In this document: positions 9,033 to 18,200 of the stretch, piece after piece
Layout: each line of letters starts with the position of its first letter
Position numbering within the stretch: position 1 is the first letter of the stretch
Assembly (NCBI GenBank): GCA_021788115.1
Contig: JAJYLA010000001.1
Span: forward strand, 1-64,000
Direction of reading: 5' to 3'
DNA from: Actinomycetes bacterium
Lineage (GTDB): Bacteria; Actinomycetota; Acidimicrobiia; Acidimicrobiales; Palsa-688
Length of the DNA: 64,000 bases
Notes under the pieces: generated by a model
Seen by the model: the letters and a program-made list of their open reading frames with translations, nothing else
What the model was told of the DNA's origin: nothing
Database searches by the model: none
Program-made: the position numbers and the translations under genes

Positions 9033-9200
9033 GATTTTCGTTCCGGACGATCCCGCCGGCCGGACGGCCCGCAGGTCGCCCGCCCGGTCGATCGCGGAAC
9101 CGCTTCCGGCATCCCCGGGGCGCCTCGTCGCGACCCGGTGTCGTGGGCCCCGCCGGGTGCCACAGGCCGGGCCGATCACGACAAACCGACAGGAGACCGC

Positions 9201-10406
9201 TTGACACATACCGAGCTTCCCGGCTCGTTCGCAGCCCTGGGGGTGGCGCCCGAGCTCGTGAGCGCCCTCGTCGCCCAGGGGATCAGCGCCCCCTTTCCGA
9301 TCCAGGCGCTGACGATCGCCGATGCCCTTGCCGGACGGGACGTGTGCGGCAAGGCCAAGACCGGATCGGGCAAGACGCTCGCTTTCGGCCTTCCCCTCGT
9401 GCAGCGCCTGCAGGGCCCCGTGGCGGGGGGGCGCCCGGCAGGGGGACGGCCGCCCCGGGCTCTGGTGCTGGTCCCCACACGGGAGCTGGCCCGCCAGGTC
9501 GCCGACGTCCTGGAGCCGCTGGCCGGCGCGTCGGGGATCACGCTGACCGCGTGCTACGGGGGCACCGCGATGGACGCCCAGATCAAGGCCCTCCGGGAGG
9601 GCACCGACGTGGTGGTGGCGACCCCCGGGCGGCTCATCGACCTGCGCCAAAGGGGCGACGCCCGCCTCGAGGAGATCGAGATCGTCGTCCTGGACGAGGC
9701 GGACCGCATGGTGGACCTGGGTTTCCTGCCGCAGGTCGAGTGGCTCCTCCGTCACGTGGTGCGACGGCACCAGACGATGCTGTTCTCCGCGACCCTCGAT
9801 GGTCAGGTTGAGCGGCTGGTCCAGCACGAGCTCCAGGAACCCGCCCGCCACGAAGCCGAGTCGGCGCAGCCGACCGTGAGCGCAATGGAGCACCGTTTTA
9901 TCCTGGTCCACCAGATGGACAAGGTGAAGGTCGCCGCCGCCATCTCCAGCCATTCGCAGCGCTGCCTGGTCTTCGCCCGCACCAAGCGAGGCGCCGACCG
10001 GCTCACCGACGCCCTGCGCCGCGAAGGGGTGTCCGCCCGCCCCATACACGGGGATCTCCGTCAGCAGGCCCGCGAGCGGGCGCTGCGGAGCTTCGCACAG
10101 GGAAGGCTGCCGGTGCTGGTGGCCACCGACGTCGCGGCACGGGGACTCGACGTCGACGGCGTGGACGTCGTCGTCCACTACGACCCGCCGGAGGACCACA
10201 AGAGCTACCTGCACCGGTCGGGCCGCACCGCCCGCGCGGGCAGGGAGGGGCTGGCGGTCACCCTGGTCCTCTGGAACGAGCAGGCCGACGTCGAGCGGAT
10301 CCAGAAGCGCCTGGGCCTCTCGGCGCCGGTGGTGGAGATGTTCTCCAACGATCCCCGCCTGCGCAACCTGCGGGGATGGGACCCGCTCGCAGCGTCGGTC
10401 GCCTAG
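9201..10406 (+). CDS. DEAD-box ATP-dependent RNA helicase
   Basis: RNA-unwinding ATPase (401 aa) with the full motif set: Q-motif region (FPIQ), motif I AKTGSGKT (52-59), PTRELA, TPGR, motif II DEAD at 165-168 (VVLDEADRM), SAT, and C-terminal VFARTKRGAD, VATDVAARGLD and HRSGRTARAG. The C-terminal extension is short, so it is a core helicase of the RhlE/DeaD type used in rRNA or mRNA remodelling. I chose TTG 9201, preceded by AGGAG (9191-9195), over an ATG at 9138 that lacks a site and adds non-conserved residues. Confidence 0.93.
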   Translation: MTHTELPGSFAALGVAPELVSALVAQGISAPFPIQALTIADALAGRDVCGKAKTGSGKTLAFGLPLVQRLQGPVAGGRPAGGRPPRALVLVPTRELARQVADVLEPLAGASGITLTACYGGTAMDAQIKALREGTDVVVATPGRLIDLRQRGDARLEEIEIVVLDEADRMVDLGFLPQVEWLLRHVVRRHQTMLFSATLDGQVERLVQHELQEPARHEAESAQPTVSAMEHRFILVHQMDKVKVAAAISSHSQRCLVFARTKRGADRLTDALRREGVSARPIHGDLRQQARERALRSFAQGRLPVLVATDVAARGLDVDGVDVVVHYDPPEDHKSYLHRSGRTARAGREGLAVTLVLWNEQADVERIQKRLGLSAPVVEMFSNDPRLRNLRGWDPLAASVA

Positions 10407-10418
10407 CACCCGACGGCG

Positions 10419-11549
10419 ATGAGAGTCGCCCTGCAGGCGGTCGTCTTCGCCGCCGGTGCGGTCCTGGTCGCGCTGACCGTGCTGTCGGCGATCCGCTCGA
10501 CGATCCTGCCCCGCGGAACGCAGAGCCGGCTCTCGCGGGTCGTCATAGCCGCCGTGCGGGCGGCGTTCCGGCTGCGGTCCCGGACCGTGTCCAGCTACGA
10601 GCGGCGGGACCGGGCCATGGCGATGCTGGCGCCGATCGCTCTTCTCTGCCTGCTGGCCCTGTGGCTGCTGCTCATCCTCGCCGGGTTCACCCTGACGTTC
10701 CTGGCGATCGGCGGGCGGTCCCTGGCGTGGTCGATCGAGCTGTCGGGGTCGTCGATGTTCACGCTGGGGACGACGAGCGACAGCCACCTCTTCCCCTCGC
10801 TGCTGACCTACGCCGAGGCAGGCTTCGGGCTGCTCCTGGTGGCGTTGACGATCACCTACCTGCCGACGATCTATGGCGCGTACACCCGCAGGGAGACGGG
10901 GGTGTCCTTGCTGCAGGTTCGGGCCGGGACGCCCCCCCGTGCGGCGACGATGCTGATCCGCTACCAGCGCATCGAGCAGAGCAGATACCGCCTGACCGAG
11001 CTGTGGCGGCAGTGGGAGGTGTGGTTCACCGACGTCGAGGAGACGCACACGACCTTCCCGGTCCTCGTGCTGTTCCGGTCCGCCGAGCGGTACCAGTCCT
11101 GGATCGCGACCGCCGGCGCCCTCCTCGACGGTGCGTCCTTCTGGGCCGGCGCCGTCAAGCACCCGAAGGATCCCGACGTGCAGCTGTGCATCCGCGCCGG
11201 GTACCTGGCGCTGCGGCGCATCGCGGACGTCTTCGGGGTCGCCTACGACCCGGACCCGGCACCGGACGACCCGATATCGGTGTCGCGCGAGGAGTGGGAG
11301 GCGGCGATGGACGAGATGGAGGCGGCCGGGGTGGAGGTCCTCTCCGACCGCGACGCCGCATGGCGGGCGTGGAAGGGCTGGCGGGTCAACTACGACGGTG
11401 TACTGCTCAAGCTTGCGCGCCTCGTCGAAGCCCCCCCGGCGCCGTGGGTGTCGGATCGCTCCCCCCTCGGATCCGACCCGAGCTGGGTGCAGCGCACGGT
11501 GGTGCGCTCCCGTGCCCGCCGCCCCCGCCTCACCGGTCCCCGCCAGTAG
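10419..11549 (+). CDS. Membrane protein with ion-channel-like pore loop
   Basis: 376-residue protein with an N-terminal transmembrane helix (about 3-25), a second (67-97), and a third (128-154). Between the last two lies a segment, GSSMFTLGTTSD (about 110-121), that resembles the P-loop of two-TM potassium channels (consensus TxGYG), with TLGTT at the filter position. The C-terminal 215 residues are soluble and helical, beginning with RYQRIEQSRYRLTELWRQWE. No family is recognised with certainty. It follows the helicase gene by 12 nt on the same strand, so it may be cotranscribed. Confidence 0.6.
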   Translation: MRVALQAVVFAAGAVLVALTVLSAIRSTILPRGTQSRLSRVVIAAVRAAFRLRSRTVSSYERRDRAMAMLAPIALLCLLALWLLLILAGFTLTFLAIGGRSLAWSIELSGSSMFTLGTTSDSHLFPSLLTYAEAGFGLLLVALTITYLPTIYGAYTRRETGVSLLQVRAGTPPRAATMLIRYQRIEQSRYRLTELWRQWEVWFTDVEETHTTFPVLVLFRSAERYQSWIATAGALLDGASFWAGAVKHPKDPDVQLCIRAGYLALRRIADVFGVAYDPDPAPDDPISVSREEWEAAMDEMEAAGVEVLSDRDAAWRAWKGWRVNYDGVLLKLARLVEAPPAPWVSDRSPLGSDPSWVQRTVVRSRARRPRLTGPRQ

Positions 11550-11616
11550 GGCTTCCGCCCGGGTGGCCACCGGTCCGCCGCCGCGGCCGCCCGCATCGGC
11601 CGGCGCGGCTCGACAG

Positions 11617-12000
11617 TCAACGGGGTCCTTCGACGTGCGAGTCGCGGCCGCGCCGCGAGAAGACCAGCCGGGCGAGCGTTATCGCCACGACCACCGCGGC
11701 GAGGGCGATGACCGGGCCGTAGAAGTCGAAGGGGTCGCTGTGGGGCCCGGTGACGTTCGGGTTGGAGTAAGGCCCCCCGACGATGGTCACGACGGAGCCG
11801 GGCGCGGTGGTCGTCGGCCCCGGCGCTGCGCCGAGAAGCAGCGACGCGGTCACGGGGGATCCGCCCGGGGGCGATGCGACCGCCGCCACGCCGGCGTAAA
11901 GAGGGGTGCCGGCCGCACCCGTGCCGGCCGCACCCGTGCCGGCCGCACCCGTGCCCGCTTGCGCCACCCCTCCAGCTCTACCAGACCCGGCGGGCGACAC
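11617..12000 (-). CDS. Hypothetical C-tail-anchored membrane protein
   Basis: Minus-strand frame (127 aa from a GTG at 12000) with a low-complexity Gly/Ala/Thr N-terminal part, a Pro/Thr-rich spacer, and a single hydrophobic segment (FYGPVIALAAVVVAITLARL) followed by RRGRD. The start is uncertain: GTG 12000 has a GGAG sequence 7 nt upstream, while GTG 11967 abuts GGAGGG too closely. The low-complexity part is encoded by a 15-bp tandem repeat. The product is unrecognised. The frame extends antisense into murA, which I treat as shadow. Confidence 0.45.
   Translation of the reverse strand: MSPAGSGRAGGVAQAGTGAAGTGAAGTGAAGTPLYAGVAAVASPPGGSPVTASLLLGAAPGPTTTAPGSVVTIVGGPYSNPNVTGPHSDPFDFYGPVIALAAVVVAITLARLVFSRRGRDSHVEGPR
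11906..11950. repeat. 15-bp tandem repeat, three copies
   Basis: GTGCCGGCCGCACCC is repeated three times (11906-11920, 11921-11935, 11936-11950), followed by a partial copy. On the minus strand it adds a five-residue GAAGT unit per copy to the hypothetical membrane protein, so copy-number change would stay in frame. Confidence 0.85.
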
Positions 12001-12033
12001 CGGCGCGCTCCGGGCGCCGCTACCCTTCGGGGC

Positions 12034-13332
12034 GTGTCCGATGCGTGGCAGATCGAACCGTCGGGACCCCTGCGCGGCGAGGTGGAGGTGCGGGGCTCCA
12101 AGAACGCCGTCACCAAGCACATGATCGCGGCGATCATGGGACAGGGGCCGAGCACGATCACCAACGTCCCCGAGGTGGGCGACGTGGAGATCACCGCGCG
12201 GATCCTCGAGGCGGTCGGCGCGCGGGTCGAGCAGGCGGAAGGGATGCTCACCGTCCATCCCCCCGACTCGGTGAACCCCTTGGTACCCCTGTCCTTCAGC
12301 GGCCTCAACAGGATCCCGGTCCTGCTCCTCGGCCCGCTCCTGCACCTCACGGGCGAGGCGTTCGTGCCGAGGGTCGGCGGCGACCGCATCGGGAGCCGCC
12401 CGGTGAACTTCCACGTGAAAGCGCTGCGCGACCTCGGAGCCGAGATCGAGGTGACCGACGACGGCATCGCCGCCCGGTGCAGCCGCCTGCGGGGCGCCAT
12501 CATCGAGCTGCCCTACCCGAGCGTGGGGGCGACAGAGTCGGCGCTGCTGTCCGCCGCGCTGGCCGAGGGCAAGTCGGTGATCCGCGGCGCGGCGACCGAG
12601 CCCGAGGTGCTGGAGCTCGCGCTGTTCCTGCAGCGGATGGGCGCGAGGATCGAGCTCAGGCCCGACAGGCGCATCGTCATCGAGGGCGTGCCCACGCTGC
12701 GCGGGGCCACCACCCGGCTGCAGGGGGACCGCAACGAGGCGTTCAGCTACCTCGTCGCCGGCCTCATCACCGGGGGCGAGGTGAGGGTGGTCGGCTGCGC
12801 GCAGGACCGCCTGGTCACCGCCATCACCACCCTCATGCGGATGGGCGCGCGCGTCGACGTCGACGACCATTCGATGACCGCTTCGGCCCCCGACGGGCTG
12901 CACGCCGCGGCGGTCCAGACCGACGTGCACCCGGGGTTCATGACCGACTGGCAGACCCCGCTCATGGTGCTGTTCACCCAGGCGGAGGGGATGTCGGTGC
13001 TCCACGAGACCGTGTACGAGGACCGCTTCGTCTACGTCGCGGCGCTGCAGAAGATGGGCGGGGAGATCGAGCTGTTCTCCAGCTGCCTCGGGGGCCCTGC
13101 GTGCCGCTTCTACGAGAGCAGCAGCGTGCACTCCGCCGTGGTCCGGGGGATGTCGAAGCTGCACGGTGCCGAGGTCGACATCCCCGACGTGCGCGCCGGC
13201 TTCTCGAGCGTCATCGCCGCCGCCGCCGCCGAGGGCCCCTCCCTCCTGCGAGGCGTGCACCACCTCGAGCGCGGCTACCACCGCCCGGCGGAGCAGTTGC
13301 GGTCGCTGGGGCTGGACCTGAAGACCACGTAG
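12034..13332 (+). CDS. murA: UDP-GlcNAc 1-carboxyvinyltransferase (MurA), Cys-to-Asp variant
   Basis: First committed step of peptidoglycan synthesis: transfers enolpyruvate from PEP to UDP-N-acetylglucosamine in the cytoplasm. The 432-aa protein has the EPSP-synthase-like fold. Catalytic Lys is K23 (GSKNAV). The active-site loop reads GGDRIGSRP with Asp at residue 117 where E. coli-type enzymes have Cys. HPGFMTDWQTP carries the conserved Asp, and ERGYHRPAEQL the C-terminal Arg. The Asp variant is known from Mycobacterium tuberculosis and confers fosfomycin insensitivity. TACCCT (12021-12026) ends 7 nt before GTG 12034, suggesting a leaderless start. Confidence 0.92.
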   Translation: MSDAWQIEPSGPLRGEVEVRGSKNAVTKHMIAAIMGQGPSTITNVPEVGDVEITARILEAVGARVEQAEGMLTVHPPDSVNPLVPLSFSGLNRIPVLLLGPLLHLTGEAFVPRVGGDRIGSRPVNFHVKALRDLGAEIEVTDDGIAARCSRLRGAIIELPYPSVGATESALLSAALAEGKSVIRGAATEPEVLELALFLQRMGARIELRPDRRIVIEGVPTLRGATTRLQGDRNEAFSYLVAGLITGGEVRVVGCAQDRLVTAITTLMRMGARVDVDDHSMTASAPDGLHAAAVQTDVHPGFMTDWQTPLMVLFTQAEGMSVLHETVYEDRFVYVAALQKMGGEIELFSSCLGGPACRFYESSSVHSAVVRGMSKLHGAEVDIPDVRAGFSSVIAAAAAEGPSLLRGVHHLERGYHRPAEQLRSLGLDLKTT

Positions 13333-14096
13333 TGGCCGCCCTGTTCACCCCCGACGGGGACACCATGGTTCCCGGCGAGTTGACCCGCGGCCCCTGGGAC
13401 CCCGACGCCCAGCACGGCGGGCCGGTGGCGGCGCTGCTCGCCAGGGCGGTGGAAGGCGTCGAGGCGCCGGCGCCCATGCAGGTGGTGCGCCTCACGGTGG
13501 AGCTGCTGCGACCCGTGCCGCTCACCCCGCTGCGGGTGTCCGCCGAGGTGAGCCGCCCCGGCCGCAAGGTCCAGCTCGTCGACGCATCCCTGGCGTCCGG
13601 GGCCCAGGAGGTCGCCCGCGCCCGGGCGTTGCGCATCCGCGTCGCCGAGGTCGACGTTCCGCGCCAGGTGGCACAGCCGCCGAGCCCTCCGGTGCCGGAC
13701 GGGCCCGGACCGTCGCTGAGCCCGCGAACCGCGTTCGCCCAGGCCGTCGACCTCCGCTTCGTCCGGGGCCGCTGGGAGGAGCTGGGCCCGGTGACGATGT
13801 GGAGCCGGCTGGTGGTCCCCGTCGTCGAGGGGGAAAAAACGACCGCTCTGCAGCGCACCGCTGCGGCCGCCGATTTCGGCAACGGCGTCAGCAGGATCGT
13901 CGACTTCGACACCCACACGTTCATCAACCCGGACCTGACCGTGTCGCTGTTCCGGGTCCCCGAGGGCGAGTGGATCGGCTTCGACGTCGTGTCCCGCCTG
14001 TCGGACCGGGGCTTCGGGCACTCGGAGAGCCTGATCTTCGACGCCGCCGGCCCGGTCGGGCGGGCGGTGCAGTCTCTCGTGGTCGACACCCGCTAG
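13332..14096 (+). CDS. Acyl-CoA thioesterase family protein
   Basis: 254-residue double-hotdog protein. The N-terminal domain has RGPWDPDAQHGGPVAALLARA, and the C-terminal domain has DFGNGVSRIVDFDTHTFINPDLTVSLFR with the Asp/Thr/asparagine pattern of TesB-like (4HBT_3) thioesterases. They hydrolyse acyl-CoAs to free acid and CoA. The GTG start shares one base with the murA stop (TAGTG), so it is translationally coupled to murA even though the functions look unrelated. The acyl substrate is unknown. Confidence 0.75.
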   Translation: MAALFTPDGDTMVPGELTRGPWDPDAQHGGPVAALLARAVEGVEAPAPMQVVRLTVELLRPVPLTPLRVSAEVSRPGRKVQLVDASLASGAQEVARARALRIRVAEVDVPRQVAQPPSPPVPDGPGPSLSPRTAFAQAVDLRFVRGRWEELGPVTMWSRLVVPVVEGEKTTALQRTAAAADFGNGVSRIVDFDTHTFINPDLTVSLFRVPEGEWIGFDVVSRLSDRGFGHSESLIFDAAGPVGRAVQSLVVDTR

Positions 14097-14150
14097 GCGG
14101 GCGACAACCGCGGGGCCCCTCGTCGCGCGGGCCCTATGCTTCCCCAACCT

Positions 14151-15221
14151 ATGGGTGTCGTGGAGCGGATCATGGAGAACGCCCAGCGGCTCACCGGGAC
14201 GGAGCGCAAGATCGCCGAGGTGCTCGCCGGCGAGCCCCAGACCGTCGCGTTCGGCACCGTGGCGCAGGTGGCCAAGAGAGCCGGCACCAGCGGCCCGTCG
14301 GTGGTGCGCCTGGCGGTCAAGCTGGGCTACGACGGCTTCGTCGGCCTCCAGGCCGACGTCCAGTCGGAGCTGGCCCGCCAGCTCGGCCCGGCACGGGAGC
14401 GGATCCGGCAGCGCCCCCCGAGCGACCTGCTCGCCCGGGTCCAGGCCGCCGAGCAGGACAACGTCCTGCGCACGCTGCACGGCATCAGCGCTCAGGCTCT
14501 CGAGTCGTCCGTCAGCCGGCTCGCCGACCGCCGCCACCAGGTGTGGATCCTCGCCGGCGAGATGACCAGCCCGGTCGCGGTCGTGCTCGCCAACCAGCTG
14601 GGGCAGCTGCGTGAGGGGGTGGCGCTGCTGGTGGGGTCCGAGGTGACCCTCGGCCGCAGCCTCGCCGGCCTCGAACCGGGCGATGTCCTCGTTGCCATCG
14701 ACATCCGCCGCTACGAGCGGTCGGTGATGGCGGCGGCGCGCTGGGCAGCGGAGCGGGGGGTGTGCATCCTCGCCATCACCGACAGCCCCCTGTCGCCGCT
14801 CGTCGCGGGCGCCTCGGAGACCTTCTTCATCGCGGCGCAGGGCGTCGGGCCCTTCGACAGCATGACCGGGGGCGTGGCCCTGGCGAACGTCCTCGTCGCC
14901 GGGGTCGCGGCCCGGCTGCGCCAGAGCGCCCCTGCGCGCCTCGATGCCATCGAGGCGGCGTGGGCGGCGTCCAACGCCCTGGTCGCCGCGCCGGGGGGCA
15001 CCAGCCCCCTCGCGGGCAACGAGCGTGTCACCGGGCGAAGCCTCCTGGCTTCGGGCGACACCGCCGCAACGCCCGGTGCGGACCGCGGCGCCGTGGACGC
15101 GGCGGCAGGGCCGGACCATGGCGCCGGGCGACCGGCGGCCGCCACGCGGACCGGGGCGGGGACCGCGTCGGGCGAGATCCCCCGCGACGCCGGGCTGGGC
15201 GACCTCCACACCGCCGTGTAG
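14151..15221 (+). CDS. RpiR/MurR-type transcriptional regulator with SIS domain
   Basis: Predicted sugar-phosphate-responsive regulator (356 aa). The N-terminal RpiR helix-turn-helix (about 5-75) includes TGTERKIAEVLAGEP and VAKRAGTSGPSVVRLAVKLGY. The SIS domain (about 120-250) includes WILAGEMTSPVAVVLANQL and GDVLVAIDIRRYERSV, which would bind a phosphosugar. The last 80 or so residues are disordered Ala/Gly/Arg. ATG 14151 is preferred because TATGCT (14135-14140) ends 10 nt upstream and covers an alternative ATG at 14136. No target gene is evident nearby; MurR-type control of cell-wall sugar use is only a guess. Confidence 0.85.
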   Translation: MGVVERIMENAQRLTGTERKIAEVLAGEPQTVAFGTVAQVAKRAGTSGPSVVRLAVKLGYDGFVGLQADVQSELARQLGPARERIRQRPPSDLLARVQAAEQDNVLRTLHGISAQALESSVSRLADRRHQVWILAGEMTSPVAVVLANQLGQLREGVALLVGSEVTLGRSLAGLEPGDVLVAIDIRRYERSVMAAARWAAERGVCILAITDSPLSPLVAGASETFFIAAQGVGPFDSMTGGVALANVLVAGVAARLRQSAPARLDAIEAAWAASNALVAAPGGTSPLAGNERVTGRSLLASGDTAATPGADRGAVDAAAGPDHGAGRPAAATRTGAGTASGEIPRDAGLGDLHTAV

Positions 15222-15242
15222 GAGGCGCCGGCGGCGGGCTGC

Positions 15243-18200
15243 TCAGCGCGTGGCGTGGAGGCGGCGCAGCACCAGCGTGGCGACGGCCAGCGGATCGCCG
15301 GCGGGGTCGTGGAGGGCTTCGAGAAGGCGGGAGGCTCGGGCCAGCTCGCCCTGGTGGGCGGCCTCCCACGCCGACGTCGCCGATCCCGGCTCCTCACCCC
15401 GAGCGAGGACCTCGACGGCCGCCTGCCGGCGCCACGAGCCTGTGTCGTCGAGCAGGGCGCGGGCCTGCCACGCCGTCAACCTCCGCAGATAGGGTGGTCC
15501 GGCGAGAAGGCGGCCGACCGCCGCCACGAGGCGGTCCAGGCCGGCGGCCCGGTCGACGAGTGCCAGAGCCTCGACCGCCACGGCAAGATCCCGCCCGCTG
15601 GCCGTGGCGACGGGCCCGGCGTCGCCGACCACGGCGCCCGCAGAAGCGCTGACGAACCGGCGGGCCGTCTCCCGGTCCGCGCCCAGGTCCACCAGCGCCT
15701 CCTCCTCCTCGGCCTTGACCGCCTCGCCGGCGCCGGCCGCGATCGCGGCTGCCAGCGGTCCGTCGCGCTCGATGGTCGATCCCACGTCGAACACCTCGGG
15801 GCGCGCCAGGTAGCAGCGGGCGAGACGCACCACGGCATCGTCCACGGTCGCGTGAAGCGCCGCCTCCGCGTCGGCGGGCAGGCCCGGCGAGAGCTGCTCG
15901 AGCTCGGCCCACAGCCGCCCGGCGCCGAGCACCTCGCGCGCTGCCCAGAAGGCGCCGGCGACCTCGGCGAGCCCCACACCGAGCTCTGCCGCCGTCTCGT
16001 GCGCCCACACCACCCCCAGCTGGTCGACGATCTCGGCTGCGGCCTCGGTCGCCACGAGCTGCGGGTACAGGCGGTGGCGGGGAATGACCTCGCCGAAGTC
16101 CTGGCGGATCGGCAGCGGAAAGTACGGCATCACCGCATCGAGAAGCGCCGGCGCCCGCACCAGGTCCGAGCCCTCGATGGACGCGGCCAGGTCCGACTTG
16201 GCGTAGGCAAGGAGCACGGCCAGCTCGGGCCGGATGAGCCCGGCGCCGGCCGCCCGGCGGACCGCTATCTCCTCCCGGGCGGGCAGAGACTCGACGGCCC
16301 TGTCGAGCTGCCCCGACTTCACGAGGATCTCGATCAGCGCCTCGTAGGCGTCGATCTCCCGTGCGCTGGCGGGGACCGCCCGCCCGAGGGCCGCCACCGT
16401 ATGGTCGACCTGGCGCAGCACCCCCGTGGCGACCTCGTCGGCCGAGCGCTCGAGGTAGCCGTCCCGGTCGTCGGCGGCCAGGCGTCCCTCCTCCACGGCG
16501 AGGGCGAGGAGGATCTTGAGGTTGACCTCGCGGTCGGAGGTGGACACACCGGCGGCGTTGTCCACGAAGTCCGCGTTGATGCGGCCGCCCCGGCGGGAGT
16601 AGCGGATCCTCGCACGCTGCGTGACGCCGAGGTTGGCGCCCTCGGCGATGACACGGGCGCGGACCCGGTCGGCAGTCACGCGGAGGGCGTCGTTGGTGTG
16701 GTCGCCCACCTCGGCGTCGGACTCCTCCGGGGCCTTGACGTAGGTGCCGATCCCCCCGAACCACAGCAGGTCGACGGGTGCGGCCAGGATGGCGGAGATC
16801 AGCTCCGGGGGGCTCATCGACGCCGACTCGATTCCGAGAGCGGCTCGCGCCTCGGGGGACAGCGGTATCACTTTGGCGTCGCGGGGCCACACCCCGCCAC
16901 CCGCCGAGATCGTCTCCCGCCGGTAGTCGTCCCAGCTGGACCGCGGGAGGCCGGCCAGCCGGCGCCGCTCGGCGTAGGAGGCGTCCGGGCCCGGGGAGGG
17001 GTCGATGAAGACGTGGCGGTGGTCGAACGCGGCGACGAGGAGGATGGAGCTGCTCTGCAGCATCGCGTTGCCGAAGACGTCCCCGGACATGTCGCCGACT
17101 CCGGCGACCCTGACCGGGTCGGACTGCACGTCGATGCCCAGCTGGTGGAAGTGCCGGCGAACCGCCACCCACGCGCCGCGGGCGGTGATGCCCATCTTCT
17201 TGTGGTCGTAGCCGTGGGAGCCCCCGGACGCGAACGCGTCGCCCAGCCAGAACCCGCGCTCCTCGCTGATGGTGTTCGCCAGGTCCGAGAAGGTGGCGGT
17301 GCCCTTGTCGGCGGCGACGACGAGGTAGGGGTCCGCTGCGTCTCGGGCGACGACGGCGTCGGGAGCGACGACGGCACCGCCGGCGATGTTGTCGGTGATG
17401 TCGAGCAGGCCGCGGATGAGCGCCTCGTAGGCGGCGCGCACCTCCTCCGGTGACGCGCCCGCCGGCGTGTGGGCGCGCCCGGGCGCCCGGCAGACGAAGC
17501 CGCCCTTGGCGCCGGTCGGCACGATGATGGCGTTCTTCTTCACCTGGGCGAACGCCAGGTCCAGGATCTCGGTGCGGAAGTCGTCGGGGCGGTCGCTCCA
17601 GCGGATGCCCCCGCGGGCGATGCGGCCGGCGCGCAGGTGGATCGCCTCGACGGTCGGGCCGTGCACGAACGTCTCGGTCAGCGGGCGCGGCGCCGGCAGG
17701 TCGGGGGCCGCCGCGCTGTCGAGCTTGAGAACGACGTTCGGCCGGTGCTCGCCGCCGGGGCCCACCTGGAAGAAGTTGGTGCGCCAGGTGGCATCGATCA
17801 GCTCCAGGTATCCGCGCAGGGCCCTGTCCTGCTCGAGGGTGGGCACGAGGTCGAGCTGGGCTACGCACCGGGCCCGCTCGGCTGCCTCCTGCTCGCGGAG
17901 CGCGGAGGGGTCGAAACGGGCCTCGAAGTAGCCGACGAGGCTCCGCGCGAGGTCCGGGAAGGCCAGCAGCGCTCCGGCGAGGATGTCCGCCGTGAGGGTC
18001 GTGGCCGTCTGGAGGCGGTAGCGCAGGTAGGCGCGCAGCACCGTCACCTGCCGCCAGTCGAGACCGGCGACGGTGACCAGTTCGTTGAGGGGGTCGACCT
18101 CCGTCGCGCCGCGAGCGAGCGCTTCCATCGCGTCGATGAGGCGCCGGCCGTGGACCTCGGGGACGAAGCGGGCCTCGGGCCGGTCGTGGGCGCCGGTGCG

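Noticed and set aside
11617-13281. 554-residue minus-strand frame over murA
   Set aside because: Most of it is a mirror of murA, low in recognisable residues; only the 3' 127 codons, outside murA, look protein-like.
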